A stretch of DNA of 64,000 nucleotides from Agelas oroides. Its lineage: Eukaryota > Porifera > Demospongiae > Agelasida > Agelasidae. The position numbers and the translations under genes are program-made. The stretch covers positions 7,514,205 through 7,578,204 of the forward strand of contig OX422187.1 in assembly GCA_949130485.1 (NCBI GenBank). The letters are read 5' to 3'. The notes under the pieces are model-generated. The model did not search any database, was not told where the DNA came from, and worked only from the letters and a program-made list of their open reading frames with translations. Numbering within the stretch: the first letter of the stretch is position 1; every line of letters begins with the position of its first letter. Positions 1 to 11,700 of the stretch are shown piece after piece.

Positions 1-141
1 CATAAATTGGTAATAGTATGTTTTGTTCTTCTAAAGTATAATAGGGTAATAAACAGTGTGGTGTTGAGGCAAGGGTTTACTCGAAACGGGGGCTTTCTTG
101 TTTCATGGTGTTCTTTCAGTATTGTTGGATCCGGTCTCTCT

Positions 142-344
142 TCAGTAAGGAAAGGAGATATATACAGTTGGTAAAAGTATGTGCCTGGCATGATCTCTCT
201 CGCTCTGATTTCTAAGCCTTTTGTTCCTTTGTTCCGCTGTTTCTGCAGCATGTCGGGCTTTGTCTTTTTCGTTCTGCACCGTCGCCAATCTTCTTGCTCC
301 TGCGCTGATTTGAGGGCTCTTTTCGAACTGCTCTTGGTATCCAT
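142..344 (-). pseudogene. Helitron-like Arg/Glu-rich N-terminal fragment, frameshifted
   Basis: An ATG at 344 on the minus strand starts MDTKSSSKRALKSAQEQE. A one-base shift near 300 then brings in KARHAAETAEQRNKRLRNQS followed by ERDHARH, before a stop near 142. The repeated (R/K)xxAAETAEQRxxRL wording is known from the start of Helitron-like replicase/helicase proteins of invertebrates and also occurs at 17480-17824. The need for a frameshift, and the lack of any Rep or helicase domain, make this a broken fragment. The assignment to Helitron is inferred. Confidence 0.5.
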
Positions 345-2759
345 GTTCAACAAAACTTGTAGCCTAAAACACTAAGGGTAAAACTCTGGATTAGGACTCA
401 GAAGTAGGACTCTAGAGTAGAGTACCATAGGGTACATCTTTATACAATTTACTTTGACCACGTGCTCTTTTTGATATTTCGTCCACACATGAACTCGGCG
501 TGTGCAATGTTTCGAGTTAAAAGAGTATTAACCTGCATTTATGGTGTGACAGATATGATACATCTCGCTCAGGCTTCCCTGAGTACATGGTGCAGTTTGT
601 ACTTGTGTATGCCACTATGGGTAATCACTGTTCTACAATGCGTGTGATCCTCATCTGTTTTTAGGTTTTCAGCATTTGCACCGGACTGAAACAGTTGATC
701 AGTGCTGTAGATGAATGTGGTATATCTATGGATTTGGAATTGTAAGTTGGATAGTTAAGGGCAGCAATTAGTAACTAAGCTCCAACCTTAGCTGTTGAAA
801 ATTGTAGCTACCACTTGTGTGCATCGGTTATCCTCCGATTGTATTTGTTAAATTTTGCAAGTAGTTATCTTCAGTTAAGTAAATATGCTGTAGACAAAAG
901 AACAGTGTGTAGCTAAGGCTCTAAATGAAACGTACAATAGCACATAAGTAATGCTGCTGTGTTCAGAATGTTTTTCTGTATGTATGTTCACAGTACAACT
1001 TCCCTGCAAGTCAGAAGGCTTCTTCACAAAATTGGGCACCTTCAGAAAATCACCTGTCTTTTAATTAAGCATATGGCTTTTTTGTGAAGTAATGGAATGC
1101 TTCTTCCAAAGAGACAGAAGGCCTCATACATACACACATACTTTTGCAAGAATGAACACGAAAGTTTCTGGACTTTTGCCTTGGTCTACTGAATCTTCAT
1201 TTAACTTAAGATCTGCATTCGTAGTGCAGTTGCAGAATTGTCATGTACCTTACCTAAGAATTGGTGCAATCCTCTGAGATATATCTTAGTTTCAATCACA
1301 ATAACTTAGTGGGTGGGGTTTCAACACGACTAGTAAAAATAAATAAATGTGGTGAAATTTTCCCAATACTTCACTATCATCCTGGCAAGTTTTTTCACTA
1401 TATGGCATGCAAATTTTTTTGATGCATGCTTTTTTGGAGTTAGTCTCTGCACGAAGTCTATACTTGCAAAGTGTGCATGCATGTGTGAGTGGAGTCATTT
1501 GATAAAACTTGACCTTGAGATAAACGTTAAAGTGATTTTCAAGTAGCTAAGCGTTCTGAGTTGTTGAATGCATTGCTCCAACAGCTACTGTAAAGCGTGT
1601 TTTTTTTTTGTGTTTCTTTTATTGTGGGGCAAAATTTTTGAGGCAAGCAAGTTTTAACCCGTGAAATTTAATCTGTTCCTGTCAACATTGTACTCCCCAA
1701 GCAGATCATGCAGAAGCACATGAGTATAAAGCCAACAAATAGGTATACCAGTGATGTGTCGAATGCCCGCTCGAGAGTTTGTTTTACGGACCTCGCTTCT
1801 TCTTTCCACCTTCCTCGAGTTGTGCAGTTTGGGCACACTCTGTTGGCGGCACGGACAGCAGCTGCTCAGGTGCGTTAAGGCGTGACTAAATGGCTTTACG
1901 TAATGCGGAGAAGATTACGGAAGTGTATTATTGATCCGCGGAAACTAGCCATCGATGTAGCTAAGTTCAGTGCCTGTTTCTGCCATCAAAGTATCGACCA
2001 TCCAGTGTGTAAGTCGCTAGTTGGCACCTACGATGGAGGGTATTTCAGTATAGAAAAGAACAGTCTTCGCCTACAATTGAGTCGCGGAGCCAGCACTATA
2101 AAGCGTTAACTTCGGTGCTGGCCTTCGTGAAAGTGACGCTTACCCGGAGCAGTTCCACACCGAAAAATCCAAGTTTACTGCATTGGTTGGTTTCACTGTC
2201 GTATGTTCTTACAGAATCTCCCTGGGGAACACGAAGGATGAAGATTTGAAAGAGCTATGACGTGATTTGTCATCGAAAAATGCAAATTTATTGAATCAGT
2301 GAGACACAAACTCTTGTATTTTCCCTACAGGTAGAAATTTCTGGAACCCCAGTGGGATCTAGTTACTACTGTTGTTGCTCTTGGCTGTAGCAAAAGTAGA
2401 GGCCCCAGCACTAGTGGGAACTGCTCCGGGTTTTGCAATCTTTCCGACGACATATTTGTTCTTCACTTAGGAGAAGGATGTGGGCGTGGTCAAAAATGAC
2501 GTCATAATTAGATACAGTTTGATGGCAAGTAAGCTCTCACCAAGTATCAAGATCATAGTATGAATCCAGTGTGATTTACACTGCCTCACAGTTTAAGTAC
2601 AGTAGTCATGCCATGCACCTGAGTGGCTGGACCGAGGAAGACAGTGGCCCTCCGGATTTGCTTGAGGAATAGCTTGAAAATACTGCAGCACCAACATGTC
2701 AGAAAACTACAAGAATGCACATGGATCTCACGCCTAGATGATTTATACGTACACATACT

Positions 2760-2870
2760 TTTCACGGGCTATGTTTTCGTGGATCCTACTTGATCACGAA
2801 AAACACGAAAATTATCTACCACCCCCCCTCCCCCCCCCCCACGAAAAATACCCCACTATACGGTAGTTTG
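2760..2870. repeat. Solo right-hand terminus of a TACCGTATAG-type MITE
   Basis: The stretch ends in acgaaaaataccccactata then cggta. Reverse-complemented, this starts TACCGTATAGTGGGGTATTT, close to the ends of the element at 47013-47607. No matching left end was found upstream, so it is probably a truncated copy. Confidence 0.4.
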
Positions 2871-3780
2871 TAAAATGCAGGTTTAGTACATGGCAAATTA
2901 GAGGTGCATACTGTGTAATAGAGGCTTTAGAATGCCGACAGATTGTATTATTTTCTTTCTGCCCTTGCTTGTGCTGCAAGTGTAGCATAGCTCACAAGTC
3001 AACTTGCCGTTTAGTGCAAATAGTAGACTGTGCAAAAATATTATTAGGTGCAAACAATATAGCTAGAGTGTGTAGAGCAAGCAAGTGTGCCTACATACAT
3101 ACAGAACAGAACATATGATGTATGATGAAGTATGGTGTGAGCTACAGGAGACAGAAAAGTGCATAATGTACAGGAAATATAAAGGTGACAGCGAAACATG
3201 GGATGGCAAGCTACAGCTGTTAATGCTACTGTGAAGCCTTTCTTCTCTGCTTAATTCTCACTGTCTTTGCTCCTCTCTGTGAATTGGTACGTGAATGTGG
3301 CATGTCAAAATGACACATTGTTTGATCCATGTTGATGATGTTTCGTGGAGCAATGTCTTTGTATTCTGCACTGTGATGACTGCTCTTCAAAAAGAGTGCA
3401 GCTTTGTGGCATAGTCAGTAGGAACTGACTGAGAGGCATGGATTCCACATCAAAGTCCAACCTCAAATTGTTGCTTCTATCATGCTAGCCATCCAGGGCT
3501 TGCTCACCCTTGATCTCTACAAGCTGTTACCTTCAGCATCTCATTGGTTACAACCCCCCTCTGATCGATCTTTCCTCCTGTAGGTATTCACACAGTTTCA
3601 TATCAAGATCTTGCGATAGGGGCTTTCTACCACATCCAATCTTGCACTTCTTTGCATTTATTGTTCTCAAGTAGCTTGCCATAGTTCTTGTCCCATTCTT
3701 GCACTCTCTTCCTGTCCACATTGAACTGTATTGCTTGGCTGAGGGAAACCAACAGCCATATTTAGATACATTGCGTTTCC

Positions 3781-4172
3781 CTCAGCCATAGGCGTGCACA
3801 GCAGTGGAGGGTTGGGGGGGAGAAGCATGCACAAAATTTATGATGTGCGGCACCACCACTCAGAGTAGAAGCTGAACGTCCACTTGACGAAGGGACTGAG
3901 TGGGTTGTTGGTTGTTTGACGGAATTGGTGGACTCCTGGGCTGTTGCTCCTTTGACTGAATCAATGGACTCCTGGGCTGCTGGTCCTTCGACTGGATGAG
4001 TGGACTTCTCTCTATCTTGAGTTACAAAGAATGTCTGATCTACGTACCTAGCTAGCTAGCTGTGGCCGTGTAGATAGTAGCATGGCGCCCACCCCGCAAC
4101 CAGGCCAGACGGGCGGTTTGGGGGGGCGTACGCCCCCCTCCACCCCCCCGTAGTACCGCCACTGCCCTCAGC
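3781..4172. repeat. Probable nonautonomous insertion flanked by a 12-bp direct repeat
   Basis: ccctcagccata occurs at about 3778-3789 and, with one change (ccctcagccatt), at about 4165-4176. The enclosed DNA starts near cagtggagggttggggggg and ends in gtaccgccactg, recalling the CAGTGGCGG ends of the hAT-like MITEs at 36.6 and 42.3 kb. Boundaries are uncertain because the CAGTGG motif does not abut the direct repeat exactly. Confidence 0.35.
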
Positions 4173-4447
4173 CATTATACAACAAGAACCTTGAACTCAA
4201 CTGTGTAGAAGTGCAGAATTTTGAGAGGCATGGTCAACTCTGGAAGTGATTTTGGCTGACAGTAACACTTCAGCTTATTATTATAGCACCAGTTCTCACT
4301 TCGTGGTGAAAAAGGATCACTTTGAGTTGGATCATTCAGGGTTGGACTAATTAGATTCATTTATTAAGTGATCCTAGGTGCATGTAAATTTATTAAAGCT
4401 GTAACTATGTTAGCTGTGAGCACATTATGTTCAGACTTACTAAGATC

Positions 4448-4750
4448 ATGACAGCAAGATCTTTCAGAGTTGAGAGTACAGTTTGTGGATACCATGTTTA
4501 CCAGGACATATGGACTCCAACTATTGCAGAAGAGCTACAAATGGCAAGAGAGCTATGTAGACAATGACCACAATATATTTGCTGTGTCAGGAATTGTAGG
4601 CCATATGCCTAGAGAAATATCAAGAGTCATCTGGTATTTCTTGGAGGGGAACAACACAATCACACCTGTAATAAACCACGATTCTCTACTGTTCCTGGGA
4701 GCAGTGTCGAGGTGCTGCATATCTTCATATTTAGGCCCCAATTTGTTGAT
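4448..4750 (+). pseudogene. Broken HIRAN-domain ORF
   Basis: From ATG 4448 one frame reads MTARSFRVESTVCGYHVYQD then IWTPTIAEELQ and stops. A second frame continues NIFAVSGIVGHMPREISRVI then WYFL, and a third has VEVLHIFIFR. These are three successive pieces of the same domain that is intact at 40056-40418: RIESTV-GHHVY, then FAV-VGHVPREISRV-WYFL, then VPCVYIFR. HIRAN domains in HLTF/Rad5 bind 3' DNA ends. At least two frameshifts make this copy nonfunctional. No terminal inverted repeats were found around it. Confidence 0.75.
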
Positions 4751-5432
4751 TTTTTTTTTGTTCTCATCAGGTGCTTTACACAATGTAGGTGGGCGGGTAT
4801 TACCATTTCATAGCCAACATATTTCTCACCAAATAACCCTGACAAACATGATGCAGGGAAGATCACCGCTTGCTATACGCCATTGTAGAAGGACTCGTTT
4901 GGATGCTGTGCAGTAGACAGACATGCTTGTTATTGCTGTGTTCATCGCTATGCTTATCCGGTTCGTTCGTATGTTGGTAGTATGCGAAAGTAAAAATGAA
5001 TGTGATAAACTCTACTGCAGAAATTTATGTGGGTGGCTGATCAGAAAGTAATAATCAACGAATTAGGGCCTTACTGGCAACCAACACACATAGACAAGCT
5101 TATAAAGACTTTTTTCAAGCGGTGAACTTATTATTTCAATTACTGTACCTTTTAAACAAAGTTTTCTTAACTCAGATAAATGTAGCATTCCTCGAAACTT
5201 GTTTTGTTGGACCACAAAGCAAGTAGTTGTGAACCAGCCGAATTTTTCTTCATTTGTGGTGGGAAGAGTGGGCACCAGAAATAAAGAAAAATATGGCTGA
5301 CCAGTGAGACTAGCTAAAGGGTGGGCATTCATTTGAGTAAACATTGACCATATACAGGAAAATGTAGGGAGTAGGTGGTCTTACGAAATTATACGGTAAT
5401 ATTATTTCACTATTTTCTTTCTGCCACTGCAG

Positions 5433-5712
5433 TTTTACATTTGGAGATTATTGGTATCTCATATCTGGAGCTTTGGATATGTTTGCTCATCTTTGTAAAT
5501 ACACTGAAGGAAAAAATGTTGCTGTCATTTCTTTGGTTGCGACGCTGCTGCTAAAAGGACTAAATCAGGCCTATCCTACAAATGAATTCAAAGGTTTTGT
5601 GGATACATATCTTCCTGTTGTACAAACTGATCTTAGAGGATGGTTGCAAAGCAAGAATGTTATTGGCAGTAATAAGTTTGGAGGAAAGGGCAGTGCTAGT
5701 GACGAGATTATG
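5433..5712 (+). CDS. RNF213: RNF213-like exon 1 of window
   Basis: The acceptor is tttctttctgccactgcag and the donor gtatgt. The first base completes a split codon, so an earlier coding exon must exist. It reads FTFGDYWYLISGALDMFAHL and onward to SASDEIM, residues 1-93 of the window peptide, in the N-terminal stalk region. No convincing preceding exon was found in 1-5400. Confidence 0.82.
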
Positions 5713-8700
5713 GTATGTCCAGTATACATTACTACATTTTAAATACTGTTTTGTGTTCTTTTGCTCTTTTTTGGGGGGGGAAGGGGTGAACTAAACTATT
5801 TATCTGCTACTCTTTACTAAATTTGGGGGGAAATATGAGTAGTCATTCCAAAAATTCAGAGTCTTAGTGTATTGCTGTTTTCCAAGGCTGATTCTATTTA
5901 AGATGACTGGGACAATTTGGACTGAGTAGGTAAGGCTAGTTAAGGATGTGCAAGTTGTACAGCATAATGGTTACTTCTCTGCCAACTATGACTATAGAAC
6001 ATGTTTTTATATAGTACTGTATTTTCTAATTATCTGCAAGTAATCACTTTTATAAACCGTCCTGATTGTACACGAGTACATAATCACTGCACAAACATTT
6101 GCTGTAAATGTTTCCTGAAATCGGATTTTGAATCTGCTGTTAGGAACTTGAAAGCAATAGTAAAGTCATAGACTACATGACTAACTATGGAACGGCTGTT
6201 GAGTTGGATTTAGCCAGATCTAAGATTGTTTTCTCTCTGCACTTTCATCACTGTTATAAAAGACACAATCTTAAACCAGCTGTTACTGTTTAGTGGAGTG
6301 ATTACACAACAATTTTTGTTTGTCTGCTCAGATATGGAATAACTTGTTGGCATTGGAATGTCCCAAGTCACTTGAAAGTCAGTGGCAGACCCACCTTGTT
6401 ACTCTGATGACAACACGTGTTGAAAGGGTAACCATTTTAATCTCTTTTTTTTTTGTTCTAGTGCATGGCTGACCACCTACATGGTTTAATAATGTGATCT
6501 TAATCTGCAGCTTGACCCCAAAACACAACTCAGACTTATTTCTTCACGTGACATGGATTATATCAACCCTAAGATTATGGATGTCCTTACATCTTCGGTA
6601 TTGAAGGAGATCAACAAGGGAACTCTTAAGGTAAAACTTATATGATGGGTCTGTGTATATGCAACTGTCTTTTCACAATATTCTTGTAACACATCCTGCA
6701 GGATCCAGCTCTGCAATCCAAATACTTATTTCTGGACTACAAGAAGATGCCAAGGGCTGGAGAAATACTTGGTGCTATCCTTGAGCAACAATACCCCACA
6801 TATAATTTGGTTACATTGCAGTCACTACTGGACTGGGGGGTTTGGCCACAATATTTCAAACTCTATGGTTGGTAACAATGAGTAGTGCCATATAGTAATA
6901 CAATTTGAGGGCTGAATTTTTCTATGAACAAACATTTTGTGGGAAATATGAGGTTTGATGGGATTTCTATGCCCGCTCCCTAATGCAAAGTGATGGCGAG
7001 TGAGTTTAGTGTTGATGCAATTGCACATGGATATCACATTTACAAAGACATGTCAAATGCTACTGTTGACAAAGGGCTACCTTGCAAGAGAGTTTGGGCA
7101 ACATCATGGCATAGTGGCCATCACCATTAGTTAGGGTCATACAATGAATATATGCTTCTCACTTCTACACTAGCTAAAACTATTGATGATGATGATGGTA
7201 TATAGTGTAACAGGGAGCCAGAAGATCTGGTAATTTGACTGTATCTTGTCCATGCTACTGAAATTAATATGAAATTTAGGTAGGTATCTGTCAAATGAAA
7301 CTTTGACATTTGATCAACAACCTGCACAAGTGGCTCAATATTTGTGTGAGTAGAAGTTTTCTAGTCTGAACAAATTGTGAAATTTTACCCATTCAAATTT
7401 TGCTCATCTTACAGTATGTTTGTTTTGGTAACATCAGCAGTAATTTCTACTGAAATACGTGTAGGTGCATTAAGACATTAATTATACATAATGTGAATAA
7501 GTTTGCTAAAATGTATGTGGAAGCTGTTGATTGAGAATGGCCCATTTCCTGCATCAAAAGACAAAAAATGTTATTTCTGTACAATTATGGACCCCCTTTT
7601 AGATGTAGTTTGAAACCACAGAACTGTCCAAATTAGTAGGAGGTGGTTGCTTGCATGGGAATGGGCACTTGCTCAGGCAACGTGGTATATGTAGTATCTT
7701 GTTTAGCATCAAGCAAAGCAAGAAGCAAAATGCAAAGAAAGCCCTAATTGATAAAAAGGTATTGTAGAAATTGAATAAGAAGTTACAAAGTCTGTCTTTG
7801 TGGTCTTAAGAGCAAAGAAATCCACAATCGGACTTCTGGGTTTGTAAGTGTTCTGCTCACCTGTTGCTAAAATAGTAAATAATTTTGAAAACATTTCCTA
7901 CAGAAGAGTGTTCATCACTATAATTATTTTTGTTTTATAGTCAGCAGTGAGGAGGTTGCAGTTCAATTGCCACAACTCAGTCACAGGCTTATTGAAGAAG
8001 CTCTGAGAGTTTTCTCTGATTTCTGCAATGATATCATTAGTGGAGAAGTTCTTCTTCATCAGATAAAGTCTACACAAGGAAAAACTGAGTGTATCGAGGA
8101 ATGCTACAAATCAGGACATGAGCAGATTCTTCATAAATTTCCAGACTATCTAGAGTTAATGTCAGCACTGAAGTTACGATGGTTGGAGTATGATGCCTAC
8201 ACTGAACGCACAATCAAACTTGATCATTTGGCTCGACTTTGTACTAAAGTTGCTCCAGGTAAATTATGTGTGAAGTGTACTGTCAATATTGCATACAAGG
8301 AGTCCAGCATGAGTAAGCACCACACTGATATGTGGGCTGTATGATTCATCTCATGCACAAGTTTACAGCAGAATGATTGCTATGACATTCTTTGTGCTTG
8401 TGTGTTATTCAGAATCAGTGTACTTGTAGGGGTAGAAAATGGCAGAATTTGACAACATCACAGTCCCTAAGAACAATACTATGAAACATGTGGGCAATGA
8501 TGGAAGTAGCAGTAATGAGTAGAATATCAGGACTAAAAAGCGTTGGAAATCACTGAACAACAGGAAGCCCCTGAAAAATGTGGAACTATGGAATAGTAAA
8601 ATAACCGAACATTGGAAAATCAAATGTAATTCCAAGTACACATAAATTATGCAGTGTTCAAGCCATACCCCTTTGCCAAGACCAGTCTCTATATCTTAGA

Positions 8701-11700
8701 TACTGTTGTGAGGTAAAGATTCATCCTTGTGGGTATTTGCTAGTGAACTAGGCTCCATTCTTGCATACCTACGTAAGTCATCAAGCTTTTAGGATGACAA
8801 AGTAACATCATCCAATATGATGGAAGTAGCAGTAATTGGCTAGCTAAATAACTTTGTATCAAAGCTTCCACTGGTTGCCTGCACTCCAAGATTGGTAGCT
8901 ACTCTTGTATTAAGGCACTTGACAATTTTAACACAAGAAGGTCAGCAGTAGTGGATTGGTGATACCTTTGCTCACTATTTTTGCAGAATCAGAATCATTT
9001 TGCTAGCTAGGATTTGTAGCCTGTAACAGCTTTCGCTCTGTGGACTCTCTGCAGCAATCATATGTAGTGCATATGCTGGATGTAGTCTAAAGCTCAGTGA
9101 AGGGGTGTGGCCTGCAAGGCATACACAAGACATATTCTGCTCATGTGTATTCTAGTAATTTTACTTCATTGTTCCAGTGTTCCGTTATTTGGTCATTTCA
9201 TGATAGCAACATCACAGATCAAAGTTCTTACAAAGATTTTGTGTGTTCACACAAAATTTTTTGCAATTGATTGGCTTTGTTTTACATACAGGAGCTGCAA
9301 AGAAGCTTCTACAAGATCTTCAAGAGGACAATTCCAATGTTTCCTTGTGTCGTTTGTGTAAGGCTCATGTCTTCAAAGGTGATGATGTCACAAAGTTGGA
9401 ATTTTTCTGCTTTGATTTGGGTGAAGATGCTGAAGAAATGCTTGATCAATTTCATGTCATGATGAAAAAGGTGAAACCAAACCTCATTTGTAAACTTTGG
9501 GACACTGCTGTTGAGGATCAATATAGAACATTAACTTCAGGAAAAAATTCACCAGATGTTACATTTAGAGAGGTGTACATTCGTATCTGGAGGCCAAGCT
9601 ACCAAGAATGTGAGAACACAATTGAGCAGTTGTCGACTCTACAGCTTCCTCTTCACAAAGTGAAAGAATACTTTTTTTCCTACAGTGTCCAGAGAAAATT
9701 AGAAGAAGAGCTTAATAAACTGTGCAATGCCATAAATATCTGCCAAAAATCAAGCAGTCAAGCTTTCATAAAAACTCCATGGATCCGGGATGCTTCATCT
9801 ACAATTTTTACGTACAAACAACTGTGTCAGTATGGTGGAGCTGCAGAAACATTTCTGAAGCTAAGGGACACGCTAGGTCTGACTGGTGACTTTGCTGTTG
9901 TTGAAACACTATCGAAAGCTGTAAGTACTAAACTATTTCGTTTTCTTCTTTAACAAATTCAGCCTTTAAAGTTTGAAGTTGAAGTAGGACTTGGCCTTAA
10001 TTTGCATCTCAGTAATCTTAGCATCCACCTAACTCTGGGCTACTCAGTATGTTTGGCGTGCCTTTCAGTGTGCACAGTCTTGGAATTTAGTCTTTCTGCA
10101 GCTATGAGACACAGAAGGTCAAAGTCGGGACTTTGCTGTTGTTGAAGCACTGTTAAAGTATTATGCAAACATTTTTCTAACTAGACAGATGCTACATCAT
10201 TGTTGGGCAAGTCTAACTGAGCAGCAAACTTCTTTACAAAACTGACTGCTCACACATAGCAGAGAACTTCCACTAGCATAATTGAGTGTGTAGGTTGAAT
10301 AGCTGCATAGTAGCTATAGCATCCATGATGACCTACCTCTGCTTTCTCCAGTCTAGGACAACTATCCACTACTGATTCAACAGTACTAATGATGGCTATT
10401 TATGCTAGAATTGGTACATGCAGTTATTCCCCATGCATTTGGTAGTGGAATGCATGAAATTAGTGAACAATTTAAAGTATGGCCCGAATAGGTTAGTAAC
10501 TTCGCTTTTGGGGTCTGTGCACTTGTACAGCTCTGGCTCGGTTACAAACTTTGTCTAGGTTCCATCTTGTATGCCTCTGAAATTTAGCACTGTCTTGTAT
10601 ACAAACACTGATACAATTTTTGTTGTTGTTGTTATTAACTAATGCAGGGCTTTTTAGAGCACAAAGTTTGCCCTGAAGCAGTATTTACTGCATTAAATTT
10701 CTTGCTTTCAGATATCCACAGAGCTTGATGATGAAGCACTCCTTGAAAGCATTGATGAGTCATCCTCGGAGACTAGCGATGTTCTGAAGGATATTGCTGA
10801 CAATCCCAAGCACAAATTGTGTCTCGATGCATTCTGTAGAAGTTATGAACTTGTGAAATGGATCAGGGTGGAAACACGAAGTAAGCTGCAAAAACCAACA
10901 CTATACTTAGCTACCTTACATCACAACCACAAGGTAGTTTTCAAGTATCAAAAATAGTACACCTCTATAAAATTATTAAGTCATGCCTTAATGTACCTGA
11001 GTAGTTGATCAGGTCTGGGTTGTAAGACTAAGAGGTGAGGTGAATATACCACAACAATCCCAAAGAGGGCATGTGCCAGTATGGTTATTCACAGCCTCAT
11101 ACCCAGGCCACATGGGAGGAGGGAAAAGTGGCCTGGTATCCACTGTTTGTGCATGCGCAAAAAACCCCATAATTTCATGGGGTATCGTTTACGAACCATT
11201 AATCTTTACCGTATAGCTCCGAAGCATGTCTGTCTCGAGCTTATCCCGCGAACATGGCAGGTAAAAGCGAGGACTTTGATAAAGCAGTCAAGTTCGCTCT
11301 TTAATGTGTTGGAGAGATTTGGCGTTGAAAGCAGACCAGCTGGATGCGATCAAATGTATCTACGATGGTAAAGACGTATTCCTGTGGCTACCCACGGGAT
11401 TTGGGAAGTCCAACTGCTATGAGACTCTGCCGTTTCTTTTCAACTACAAGCACAGTGACGGTGGAACCGGCGGTGGTTGTAGCGTAGTCTTTGTCGTGTC
11501 ACCCCTTGTGTCTCTGATAATGGAAGCCATCGCCGTGTAAACACAGCTGCCACACTGCAAACCGTATATCTAGTTTGGTTATTTCTCCGCATAACAACCA
11601 CGTGTAACTTGTCCATAATCGGACTTGTTCGCAGAAGATTTCTGGAATCGTTTGCGCATGCGCAAACAGTGGATACCAGGCCACTTTTCCCTCCTCCCAC

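Larger units (their letters stand above)
345..4447. other. No recognised gene; scattered repeat debris
   Basis: I see no coding segment I can defend here. The ORFs at 1654-1836 (minus) and 1882-2109 (plus) lack recognisable domains. A C-rich run (2821-2840) and a MITE-like right terminus ending in ctatacggta (2861-2870) are visible. If RNF213-like exons lie here, they are short and were not recognised. Confidence 0.5.

Noticed and set aside
1654-2109. Possible upstream coding exons (minus 1654-1836, plus 1882-2109)
   Set aside because: A Cys-containing stretch is visible on the minus strand, but there is no family resemblance and no phase-compatible splice to the RNF213-like exon at 5433.
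11081-11371. 96-codon ORF as a separate gene
   Set aside because: It begins in the terminal repeat of the RecQ-carrying element, and its only meaningful part is an out-of-frame piece of the helicase fragment.
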